From Pyxicephalus adspersus (lineage: Eukaryota > Chordata > Amphibia > Anura > Pyxicephalidae), in NCBI RefSeq assembly GCF_032062135.1, contig NC_092860.1, positions 69,291,968-69,355,967 of the forward strand: a stretch of DNA of 64,000 nucleotides, written 5' to 3'. The position numbers were made by a program, and so were the translations under genes. The notes under the pieces are model-generated. The model saw nothing but the letters and a program-made list of their open reading frames with translations, ran no database searches and was not told where the DNA came from. Positions 42,201-47,267 of this stretch are shown one piece after another. Position 1 is the first letter of the stretch. The number at the start of each line of letters is the position of its first letter.

Positions 42201-45200
42201 TCCGCGTTGGAGATTTGTTAGATGGGAAAGCCATCCTTAGTTGTTCACCTACAATTCGCCCTCCTGCCAGCGGAAGTTTTTAGGTACAATCACATCAGAT
42301 CCTTTATCTAAAATAAGCTTAAAGGGCTGTCTCCTCATTACCAGAGCACTGCTTTTGAAAAATCTTGTAGCATGATCATTGAAGCTAATGAGATGAGATC
42401 AGCAGTCTATAGCACACTATTTCCTCAAGACAAAAAACTTTTTTACATGAAACAATGGGAAGCGGATTATTGTTTGTAATTTATAATTGGAAATTTAATA
42501 ATATTTTTTGAAAAATAATAAAAATAATAAATAATAAATAAAAAAAAAAAAAAACATTTGCAGATATTCGAACACTGTTGATCTCTAGGGAGAACTCGTA
42601 TCCTGCAACTATACTACCCTGCAATTTTCACCACGGGAAACGATTGTTCATTATAGTTTCTAGCCAAAGCAAGTGAGGGATGAACAAACAGGGTTAAGAA
42701 CACAGCAGCTGTTCTATGTTGAAGGGGAAGGCAACCACCGAAAACACATCAGATTCTCGGACATTAATCAGATGTGTGTGTATATAACTTTACAATATTT
42801 GGATTTAGAACTATTCCAACGCTTATACAGCCACTCTTCATGCTAAAGATACGGAAGAATAAGTTTAAAAAGCTGGTAAATTCCTCATAACAGGAAACTG
42901 CTCTGGCCCAGAAGGCCATTACACATTATCCCACAAGAAACTGATAATACCTTGTCCAGTTAAAATCAATCCATTAAACAAGCTCCTTCTCTACCACCAA
43001 ATTCCCCCAAAGCCATATTTGCCATTATACCTAAACCCTCTTCTAATGTACATTTCTGGTTTAATTGCTAAGCAACCTTCCGGCTTAGCAGACACATACA
43101 TTTCAGAAAAAAATTTAGCTGGCATAATTTATTTCCCATTCTGTATGGTACTCCTCAGGAATGCCCTTTTAAGTTCATTTTAATTTTTGAACCTTGTGGT
43201 AGCCATACATGCCAACCCTAACCAAAAATCATAAAACCATGTTCTTTTGCAGATTATGTCCTGATGAAAATGTCAACTACTCATATTTCTCTACCTATTT
43301 GATATCCCACTAACTACTATGAATCTTTTACATTTCTCCCTGTCAAATTTGACTTTCTTTGTTCAAACTTTCCCTTGTCAAAATAATTTATCTCATCTAC
43401 TAAAAATAATAAATTTGGTAATAGGTAATATGGTTTAAATAAATAATTATCATCTGGATGGTATTTTGCTATAACAATGCATTTGTTGTATTTTGGTCTG
43501 CTACAAAAAAAAATTATGGGGAACATAAAAATGGAACCCAAACTGAAATGAAAAAAAAAAATTGTGATCTAACCTTGCTCCAGGTAAAAGTGCCCAGTAA
43601 GTTGTTATCTCCAAATGGGTTATCTGTATTGGTGTAACCCATGTACTCTTTTCCCCAGCCCATGTTCTCCCGCTTCTTTCTCTCTTTAGCTTCCTTTTTG
43701 GCTAAACGTCTGGCTCTTTTTTCCTCTGGTGTTTCCATAGCTTTCATAATCTCCTTTTTTTTTCTGTTTTCCTCTTTTAGATTAAAGAACTCCTGCAAAG
43801 TAGGACCTTCAAAAGAAAACTTTGGATTTTGTGACCTAGTTGGTGATGAAGAGGAAACTGAAGACACCGAACACTTAGATGTGGATCTTCTTTCTCTGTT
43901 TTTCATTGCACTTCTATCACTTTGATCCGATTCAGATGAAGATTGATGTTTCTTCTGTCTCTTTTCTCTGCTTCTTTTTCTATCTTTGTTCCTTTCATTG
44001 GATCTTGATCTTAAATGAAAAAAAAAAAACAAAACAGAAATCAAGAGAAGACAAACACAGTATATGCTTAAAACAGGTTGTTAAGTGCAGGAAAAACCTG
44101 GGAAGACTGGGGTTATAGGTAAAAAAATAGTGTGTGCCATATAAAGTACCTAAAAATACCCTTTAGGCCAACATGAGCATGTACAATTTTAACACAACAA
44201 GGGCAACAATTCAAGGCTGAACATGCACTACACAATCGGTCCAGTTATATACAGCAGATTACTACGTTGTGTACAACTTGTTTTACAATACATAGTCTAA
44301 ATTCTGTATTCTGCACTGCATATTACACTATGAGAAGAGTGCCCATTTCCAACAGGAGATGTCAGGCATATAAGATACAAAGCTACTGAAACATTTTGGA
44401 AAAATAGTGTGCATATAAGTAGCAGGAAGAAAAATTGTACAGAACTCTCAGAGCTCAGAAGGAATAACTGTGGGAAAGATGTGTAAGATAGGAGAGCAAT
44501 GAGTATGTCTGCAGGCAGAATTTGAATGGAGAAGAATGCAGACATTATGCAGGGACCAGAATGTGCAGGATAAAAGTATAAAGAATATAACAGTGAGCAA
44601 TATGTGAGGGAGAGTAAACGGTAGGATAAGAGGCTATGTGCAGAAGAAGACTATGGAGAGTTTTACAGGGAAAGCTTGAGCAGGACAGGAGAGTATAAGA
44701 TACTGGGCAGTATGTACAGAAAAGAAGTGCTAAGGAGATATATATATATATAAGCAATATTTGTGGACAAAGATGCAAAGGGGGAGAAAGGGAGCAGTAC
44801 ATGTAGGAGAAGAATGTAAACATGCAAACAAGTAAAGACTAGTGATACAGAGAACACTTCCACGTATTTTATGTAAAATTCTTTAGTATAAATCCCCAGC
44901 ACACAATAATGGGACTGATGCTAAATCTTTCATATCCTGCAGAGAAAAAAAAATTATCCTGTGGTGGGGTGGTAAGGGGCAGAGAAAGTCCGGATTATGT
45001 GACAAGAAAGAAAAGGGCAGCACTGGACAGAACAGTGAGCACCGTAAAGAAGAGGGAAGCCAAGCCAGCAGGAGACTTGTTGGGCTTGTCTGTGGATGGT
45101 TCAATTCCAGATGCCTAGCAGTTGCCAGATGTCACTCAGGAGCATCAAAGTGTACCAAACTCAGAATTTTCACTTCACATAAAAGGGTAGACAACCCTTT

Positions 45201-46413
45201 TATTAAAAGTAAAAATTCTGTTTTTTTTTTTTTTTTTTTTTAATTGCAACACCATTTTTTTAAAAAAAGGAAAAGATTACGGCACCTGGCGCTTTGGTGC
45301 CAGCCAGCGGACAGATACTGGGAAGACGTGGGACGGATCGACTGCTCTGTGGAAATAAAGGCAAGTGTGATTTTTTTTTTGTTTTTTGAGGAGTTTTGGG
45401 TTTACTTCCGCTTTAAATGTCACAGTTTTCACTGTGAACTAAGCCTAAATTGCGATGACACACAAAACTTGGAATACTAGGAAGTTGGATCAAGGGGCAC
45501 TGGACAGTTGGGACAAAATTCAAAAGGATGGTAAAACTGGATATACTAAGGGGTGGGAATTCAGCGAGTAACACTGATCTAACCAGCCCGGGCTATTCAT
45601 TTTGCACTGTGTCCATCATCATAGTCCCACAGGTGGTGGTATAACCAATAATCCAGATTTACAATCTTTGCTGTGTCCTTCTTTCCAAATTAAAGAGAAA
45701 AGCTGCGTTAGTGGCCCACAAGCCACATGTTACCGAGTACAAAATACACAAGATTTATAGACTACAGGTAGTAGGACGCTTCCTTTCCAGTTTTACAGAA
45801 CCTAAAATTTGTAAAAGCAGAGATCCAAAGAAACAAGAGAGGGCTACTTAGCTGTTCAAATAATGTGATCTTTGGCAGATTACTGAATATTTGTAGCATG
45901 AAAAATAAAATGTAATTGGTTTATATTTTTCTTTTCCTGCAACAGAAATTGGACATGTAACCTACAATATATTCCAGTCACTGAATGAGAAAACCTGGGC
46001 CAGAGGCAGATAGGCTGGAAAGGTCTGCATTCCATGTGTTGTGTGCCATGACATACCTAATACACCGTGCAATGAAACCAGAGGAAGCAATACAGCTGTG
46101 CAAGCCTGGGCTTCCATGTCTTGTAGGAAAGATGTCAGTGCTGCTAAATAAGATTTCTGCTTCCCACTTACCTGGATTTCTGTGCCCTCTTCATCCTCTT
46201 GCCATGGCTGCGGGACCTGCGCCTTCTCTGTTTTGCGTTCTCCCAACTACCGGAACGGCACCGATCTCGTTCCCTGCTATCGGATGAAGTCCTTTCCTTT
46301 TTCTGCTTCTTCTTGGACTCAAAGTCAGAACTATCAGAGCTACAAGATGGGCCTCGGCTCCGGCTTTTCACACTCCAATGTTTTCGTGCTGGTGAGCGCG
46401 AACCTGACGGCAT
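11420..46413 (-). CDS. CACTIN: CACTIN, spliceosome-associated protein, exons 1-9 (3' end outside window)
   Basis: Join on the minus strand: 46413-46172, 44009-43574, 32682-32587, 26908-26763, 21518-21356, 21092-20978, 17509-17317, 16426-16304, 11703-11420. The spliced frame stays open for 599 codons plus one base. Identity rests on near-invariant blocks: [60 protein letters not shown] and [20 protein letters not shown]. The order is an Arg/Ser-rich N-terminus (about 1-170), the basic helical region and cactin mid-domain (about 185-470), and an acidic linker (about 490-600). Known role of the family: nuclear, spliceosome-associated factor needed for efficient splicing, also reported to dampen NF-kB/Toll-type signalling. 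The C-terminal cactin domain, roughly 160 residues in a final exon in relatives, is missing from the window. Promoter, exon 1 and exon 2 are also duplicated upstream (see 47077-55049). Confidence 0.96.
11704..13540. other. CACTIN intron 8, left half
   Basis: Non-coding, AT-rich. No recognised gene or well-defined mobile element; small frames at 11779-11982 and 12681-12917 look random. Confidence 0.4.
13560..14580 (+). mobile_element. L1/Tx1-like ORF1 5' fragment in CACTIN intron 8
   Basis: A frame starting at 13684 ([17 protein letters not shown]) and a coiled-coil-like segment near 14290-14440 ([19 protein letters not shown], then [12 protein letters not shown]) resemble the start and coiled coil of an L1-type ORF1. 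It is interrupted by frameshifts and stops. Longer minus-strand frames over 13517-14136 are antisense shadows. Confidence 0.45.
14740..14930 (+). repeat. Interspersed repeat family Z fragment
   Basis: Ends gtgtgatttttttggggtttacttccactttaa, like the right parts of 28370-28790 and 45220-45420. The repeated tail is diagnostic within this window; the class is unknown. Confidence 0.45.
14931..16303. other. CACTIN intron 8, right half
   Basis: No domain or repeat recognised. Short frames at 15108-15320 and 15847-16047 lack support. The GTGCAG donor of intron 8 lies at 16298-16303. Confidence 0.4.
16304..16426 (-). CDS. CACTIN: CACTIN exon 8
   Basis: 123 bases, residues 464-505. The acceptor is tttccag and the donor AG|GTGCAG. 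Codes [20 protein letters not shown], the end of the mid-domain, then [19 protein letters not shown] (about residues 495-498) fits the sumoylation consensus (hydrophobic-K-x-E). The in-frame stop just past the donor confirms that the exon must end there. Confidence 0.95.
16427..17316. other. CACTIN intron 7
   Basis: 890 bases without a clear feature. A (TATAA)n-like short repeat (ataatataatataatataatcc) lies near 16800-16815. Confidence 0.5.
17317..17509 (-). CDS. CACTIN: CACTIN exon 7 (mid-domain)
   Basis: 193 bases, residues 400-464. Acceptor tttcag, donor AG|GTAAAT. Codes the most conserved part of the mid-domain: [27 protein letters not shown] and [20 protein letters not shown]. Phase joins exactly with exons 6 and 8. 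Confidence 0.97.
17942..18160. repeat. Two tandem copies of a ~103-bp segment
   Basis: A segment containing ccattgtttaaaaagtatg, gatcacgaggaaacattcc and ttctcaaagcaatttagta occurs twice, head to tail. The copies differ at only a few positions (for example gaaacgttc and gaaatgttc). The first copy is preceded by gtgctcataagattacatac, a phrase typical of dispersed DNA-transposon remnants. It lies in CACTIN intron 6. Confidence 0.85.
18890..19560. mobile_element. Repeat family X/Y copy in CACTIN intron 6
   Basis: Shares with 7380-7770 the blocks ttacacttttttt...gaggacctctcccc, cctgggatatttgtgtcacatatcccaaga, ctccttctgcacatgcatcttcagag and the gttaggctgaattca end, followed by the ctgctgcttaaaaaactgctag block of family Y. 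No real coding frame. The first part of intron 6 (17510-17941 and 18161-18889) shows nothing further. Confidence 0.55.
19600..20935. mobile_element. TTAA-element relative split by a mariner-like MITE
   Basis: Left part (19600-20158) and right part (20846-20935) line up with the interior and right end of copy D (31950-32379): aatctgcttttaaa, cccgggagttaatcc, aattacaggcc, then aaaattttctatgcaaaa. The left part holds two copies of TCGCATCACCCGGAAGATGTGA (19677-19698, 19799-19820) and related inverted versions. Ends are approximate. Confidence 0.5.
20159..20845. mobile_element. Mariner-like MITE (CCGTGTTTCCCCGAAAATAAGAC ends)
   Basis: Inverted termini CCGTGTTTCCCCGAAAGTAA and the complement of TTATTTTCGGGGAAACACGG, flanked by TA on both sides, as expected for a Tc1/mariner-type target duplication. 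The motif aataagacctac recurs inside. No transposase. It interrupts a TTAA-element relative, so it is the younger insertion. Confidence 0.75.
20978..21092 (-). CDS. CACTIN: CACTIN exon 6
   Basis: 115 bases, residues 362-400. Acceptor ttttcag, donor G|GTGAGT. Codes [18 protein letters not shown] and [19 protein letters not shown], within the mid-domain. Intron 5 is short (263 bases). Confidence 0.96.
21356..21518 (-). CDS. CACTIN: CACTIN exon 5
   Basis: 163 bases, residues 307-361. Acceptor ccccaatag, donor CAA|GTAGGT. Codes [38 protein letters not shown] and LEDLLEDIQ, a block conserved throughout the family. Confidence 0.96.
21720..22035 (-). mobile_element. Short DNA-transposon remnant (CAGTGTWCTCCC terminus)
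   Basis: Shares ttagttgggtgcaccacctgg, cagtaaccacctgtttttgg and the terminal ctagggagtacactg with 41657-41823. A long A run precedes the terminus. CACTIN intron 4. The preceding 21519-21719 and following 22036-22500 hold nothing clear. Confidence 0.5.
22502..22983. mobile_element. Foldback element 1 with GAAGC-GAAACGCGT box
   Basis: Left arm (22502-22570; AATGTATACTATTGATCACA and GTAGGACCTCATAC) is complementary, with mismatches, to the right arm (about 22895-22983; GTATGAGATTCTAC and TGTGATCATCATTGTACATT). Just inside the unpaired centre is TGATGAAGCCTATTTAGC followed by GAAACGCGTCGGAC. The same box recurs in the two elements that follow. Confidence 0.65.
23071..23695. mobile_element. Foldback element 2 with GAAGC-GAAACGCGT box
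   Basis: Left arm includes AAAGGGTTTTCTTTTC, GGGGTTTTAATGGTGCCAAA and ACACAATTTATGTT. The right arm carries their complements in mirror order (AACATAAAATGTGTTG, TTTGGCACCATTAAAACCC, GAAAAGAAAACCCTT). The box CTGATGAAGCCTATTGG then GAAACGCGTAGGAC is at 23451-23483. About 0.6 kb in intron 4. Confidence 0.75.
24240..24546 (-). mobile_element. tRNA-derived SINE
   Basis: Read on the minus strand it begins with a tRNA-like head: gttagctcaatggttagcac (A-box-like) and ggttcgaatctcgg (B-box-like), then a body containing the complement of aatgtccctatcatagtca. A second copy is at 57995-58320. Intron 4 of CACTIN. Confidence 0.75.
24518..24890 (-). pseudogene. Coding-like segment with one frameshift, unidentified
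   Basis: Two adjoining minus-strand frames (24890-24708 and 24733-24547) read as one continuous protein-like stretch if a shift near 24710-24733 is allowed: [16 protein letters not shown], then LSKAIEKL, then [18 protein letters not shown]. The composition is more protein-like than its surroundings, but I do not recognise the family. It could be a transposase or processed-pseudogene fragment, or chance. Confidence 0.25.
24872..26199. mobile_element. Foldback element 3 with long inverted arms
   Basis: Left arm 24872-25021 and right arm about 26036-26199 are inverted copies over roughly 150 bases: GTTTGAGAGAATATCTCAAT with ATTGAGAATCTCTCAAAC, GGCCGACAATAACCATATC with GATTGTCGGCC, and CAAATATTCCTGTCTGGGTT with AACCCAAACAGGAATATTTG. 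A second inner pair (gcaggcaaggaca near 25021, tgtccttgcctg near 25803) continues the symmetry. The box CTGAAGAAGCGG then GTGAAACGCATCGAG is at about 25977-26012. Confidence 0.8.
26213..26746. other. Intron 4 sequence with poly-A and poly-T runs
   Basis: Contains 36 A at 26405-26440 and 29 T at 26604-26632. Otherwise unassigned, just downstream of exon 4. Confidence 0.6.
26763..26908 (-). CDS. CACTIN: CACTIN exon 4
   Basis: 146 bases, residues 259-307. Acceptor tttcttttcaaag, donor AG|GTCTGT. Codes a charged helix: [20 protein letters not shown], then [19 protein letters not shown]. Likely a long single helix or coiled coil leading into the mid-domain. Confidence 0.97.
26909..27830. other. 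CACTIN intron 3, right part
   Basis: No recognised element. A short AT repeat (catatatattatatatattc) lies near 27752. Confidence 0.4.
27831..28338 (-). mobile_element. Possible solo LTR
   Basis: On the minus strand it starts TGTAAGGATGGTGTGACACC and ends GCGTAACCCCTCACA. A TATA-like GGGGATATAACATAGCC lies about 170 bases in, and AATAAA in ccttcaataaacctgg about 390 bases in, in the order expected of an LTR. No flanking 4-6 bp duplication is evident, so the ends are uncertain and no internal retrovirus-like genes adjoin it. Confidence 0.4.
28370..28790 (+). repeat. Interspersed repeat family Z
   Basis: Shares gcaacaccctt...aaaaaaagg, cctggcgctccctctgcg, gaagacggataccagg and the tail ggtaagtgtgaattt...gggtttacttccctttaa with 45220-45420 and partly with 36570-36800. 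The frame over 28471-28716 is not conserved between copies. Confidence 0.5.
29020..31170 (+). mobile_element. L1/Tx1-like LINE remnant, ORF2
   Basis: Read on the plus strand: KGLNSPYKP and [11 protein letters not shown] (start of the endonuclease, 29060-29190), [12 protein letters not shown] and WSHFAPI (end of the endonuclease, 29600-29690), then [20 protein letters not shown] (reverse transcriptase, 30320-30400) and a TAKPGK-like block. Numerous stops and shifts; not functional. Lies in CACTIN intron 3. Confidence 0.75.
31610..31800 (+). mobile_element. CR1 LINE reverse-transcriptase fragment
   Basis: Translates as [19 protein letters not shown] then [12 protein letters not shown], the CR1 block corresponding to that at 4840-4915. 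Truncated at both ends. Confidence 0.7.
31847..32379 (+). mobile_element. TTAA element (copy D)
   Basis: Preceded by CTAA (a likely mutated TTAA) and followed by TTAA at 32380-32383. Ends CCACCTTGGCAGTATTCCCG and GACCACCAGGGGGG. It has the subterminal hairpin CCCGAGTGTGGCTCGGGG / CCCGAGCCACACTTGGGG and interior blocks shared with copy C. No transposase. Confidence 0.75.
32587..32682 (-). CDS. CACTIN: CACTIN exon 3
   Basis: 96 bases, residues 227-258, phase 0 at both ends. Acceptor tattttacag, donor AAA|GTGAGT. Codes [20 protein letters not shown] and [12 protein letters not shown]. Its neighbours on the plus strand are TTAA element D and a family Y repeat. Confidence 0.96.
32900..33330 (-). 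repeat. Interspersed repeat family Y, reverse orientation
   Basis: The complement carries ggaacactggagagttggatt, cactggactgttcaggcataat and tgctgcttgaaaaactgctagg, which match 4036-4440 and 45100-45560. Class unknown. Confidence 0.55.
33331..35370. mobile_element. Repeat family X, rearranged copies
   Basis: 33331-33960 is in reverse orientation relative to 5812-7775 (gggatatgtgacacaaatat, ggggccccaccccaatgctcc). From about 34130 it is forward again (tcatatctcctacagtg, cagggtacacagggga). It ends in ttgcattgtggcccgcaag at about 35325, whose reverse appears at 38160. Composite of at least two insertions in intron 2. Confidence 0.5.
35371..36560. other. CACTIN intron 2, unassigned stretch
   Basis: Poly-A at 35361-35376 and a short (CA)n tract near 36433-36452. 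Nothing else recognised; a minus-strand 61-residue frame at 35729-35914 has no support. Confidence 0.4.
36561..37330. repeat. Families Z and Y, and a hAT-like left end
   Basis: 36570-36810 resembles Z, 36835-36950 resembles Y, and at 36951 a CAGGGGTCAGCTACCCGCGG terminus begins. CAGGGGTC is a common hAT-type end. The partner end was not found, so the last part is a fragment. Confidence 0.4.
37780..37840. repeat. Isolated GAAGC-GAAACGCGT box
   Basis: CTGAGGAAGCCCTTGTGG followed by GGAAACGCGTCAAGGAC matches the box in the three foldback elements of intron 4. The flanking arms (37600-37680 against 37960-38010) are only weakly complementary, so this is probably a decayed fourth copy. Confidence 0.5.
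38110..39093 (-). mobile_element. Repeat family X, reverse copy cut by the duplication boundary
   Basis: Begins CAGTGGTGCCCAAACTTTTT and contains ggccacaatgcaaacaaaga, the reverse of the 35100-35340 end, followed by several cctgagaaattagggttcac-type internal units. It runs to the left edge of the tandem duplication. Confidence 0.5.
39285..42555 (+). mobile_element. L1/Tx1-like LINE (duplication unit 1)
   Basis: An ORF1-like start region (39280-40260) is followed by an ORF2 segment with [20 protein letters not shown] (41205-41265) and [20 protein letters not shown] (41335-41395), the catalytic FADD motif of reverse transcriptase, then [16 protein letters not shown] (41870-41925). It ends in an A-rich tail near 42530-42554. 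Internal deletions and stops make it inactive. An unrelated short element interrupts it at 41657-41823. Confidence 0.75.
41657..41823. mobile_element. Short DNA transposon with CTATC duplication
   Basis: Ends CAGTGCTCAACCCAG and the complement of CTAGGGAGAACCCTG. Flanked by CTATC on both sides (41652-41656, 41824-41828). Removing it and one CTATC restores the LINE frame ([11 protein letters not shown]). hAT-like by terminus and 5-bp target; the class is inferred. The interior is rich in gccgggtgg motifs. Confidence 0.7.
42556..43573. other. CACTIN intron 2 adjoining exon 2
   Basis: No element recognised. The minus-strand frame 43317-43541 is intronic. The GTTAGA donor of intron 2 is at 43568-43573. 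Confidence 0.45.
43574..44009 (-). CDS. CACTIN: CACTIN exon 2 (proximal copy)
   Basis: 436 bases, residues 81-226. The acceptor is a T tract ending catttaag, the donor AAG|GTTAGA. Codes an Arg/Ser-rich tract, then [36 protein letters not shown] and [20 protein letters not shown]. The length is not a multiple of three; it joins exon 1 in phase 2 and exon 3 in phase 0. This copy lies nearest the rest of the gene and is taken as the functional one. The plus-strand frames opposite it are shadows. Confidence 0.96.
44010..46171. other. CACTIN intron 1 (proximal copy) with Y and Z repeats
   Basis: 44010-44900 shows no defined element, apart from a short TA tract at 44739-44752. 45100-45200 and 45466-45560 match family Y, and 45220-45420 matches family Z. 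The GTAAGT donor is at 46166-46171. Confidence 0.5.
46172..46413 (-). CDS. CACTIN: CACTIN exon 1 (proximal copy)
   Basis: 242 bases coding residues 1-80 and two bases of 81. The start is the first ATG of the frame in a good context (gtagccATGC). It codes an Arg/Ser-rich N-terminus ([20 protein letters not shown]; later [18 protein letters not shown]), as in other cactin proteins and many splicing factors. Donor AG|GTAAGT. The start is the only ATG that opens a frame joining exon 2 in phase. Confidence 0.93.
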
Positions 46414-46860
46414 GGCTACTTTGTCACAGCGCTCTTCTTTTTAAATCTAATCTGCCCAAAGGAAAGACAAACCATGGAATAACATAGCCGCGTACAAACA
46501 CAACGTATGAAAACTTCCGCTGTACGGACGGTGGACGTTCGAATAGAATTGTTTGAAGGGGGCGGTGTTTGCGTAAGGGGCGGTGCTTGTGATGTGACGC
46601 AATACGTACAGAGAATTGTGGGGGATTGCAGCTGCGTGTTTGTGACTGCAGTGAAGGATTTCCTGGCTGATCTCTCCAACCCAGGCCGCCTGTCAGTGAG
46701 CAGAGTATTGCAGGCTTTTTTTGTCTTTTTTTACTTTTCTTACTACTTCTACTACTACTACTACTACTTCGCACTACTTTTGCACATTTTGTTTTGGGTA
46801 AAGATCTATTTTCACTCCTAAACGATTGTTTAATTGTCAGAGCGCAACAAGGTGAGGGGG
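46414..46860. promoter_or_regulatory. CACTIN promoter region (proximal copy), possibly bidirectional
   Basis: TATA-less, GC-richer than its surroundings. Elements seen: ETS-like GCGGAAGT on the minus strand (46515-46522), two GC boxes GGGGCGG (about 46560 and 46577), a CRE-like TGTGACGCAAT (about 46594-46604), and a (CTA)n tract at 46742-46770. A donor-like CAAG|GTGAGG on the plus strand at 46850-46856 could end a divergent non-coding first exon. No start site can be fixed from sequence alone. Confidence 0.6.
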
Positions 46861-47063
46861 TGTGATTTAGGGGTACAGGGGCACACCTGGTGGAATTTGC
46901 AATCTAGGGATATAAGGCGGAGAGTGCGATCTAGAGGTACAGGTGAGCAACTTGTAGGGGTACCTAAAGGGGGTGCGATCTAGAGATATAGGCGACCACC
47001 TAGTAGGGAGTTGTAATCTAGGGGCACAGGATGGCACCTGGCTGGGGGGGGGGGGTATTTAAT
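46848..47063. repeat. Short minisatellite stretch (unit 1)
   Basis: Five or six degenerate units of the ggtgcgatctaggggtacagg type, ending in 12 G and tatttaat. It is the same start as the long array at 54836, cut off by the duplication junction. Confidence 0.8.
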
Positions 47064-47076
47064 TTGGCTGATGATT
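47064..47076. other. 13-bp filler at the duplication junction
   Basis: TTGGCTGATGATT lies between the end of unit 1 (tatttaat) and the start of unit 2 (agacaactgg). It matches neither flank: the left flank of unit 1 reads gcgcac and unit 2 continues ctgagggg. Filler of this kind is typical of end-joining repair. Confidence 0.85.
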
Positions 47077-47197
47077 AGACAACTGGCAGCCACCTGATGT
47101 TCATTGCCACGAGATTGGCCCGCAGGGGGTCCCCAACATGCAAACCTATTTTGGGGACCCCTTTTTTTTTTACTGGGGGGAGGGGAGGTTAAAACCT

Positions 47198-47231
<34 letters not shown>

Positions 47232-47267
47232 TAAATCCCCACCCCTTCTGTATTTATCGTCCAATCT

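Larger units (their letters stand above)
39094..47063. repeat. Tandem duplication, unit 1 (7,970 bp)
   Basis: Directly repeated as 47077-55049 at a constant offset of 7983. The compared poly-A (28), poly-T (10) and AT tracts, and every reading frame, are the same in both copies. The single difference I saw is the poly-G near the right end (12 G at 47044-47055, 15 G at 55027-55041). The unit holds part of intron 2, exon 2, intron 1, exon 1 and the promoter of CACTIN. Identity ends at 39094 on the left (39093 c against 47076 t). Confidence 0.97.

Noticed and set aside
43641..43925. Plus-strand 94-codon frame opposite CACTIN exon 2 (and its copy at 51624-51908)
   Set aside because: Antisense shadow of a conserved minus-strand exon.
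46182..46821. Plus-strand frames of about 100 codons opposite exon 1 and in the promoter (and copies at 54165-54804)
   Set aside because: The first overlaps the conserved minus-strand exon; the second translates the (CTA)n tract into poly-Tyr. A non-coding divergent first exon remains possible.
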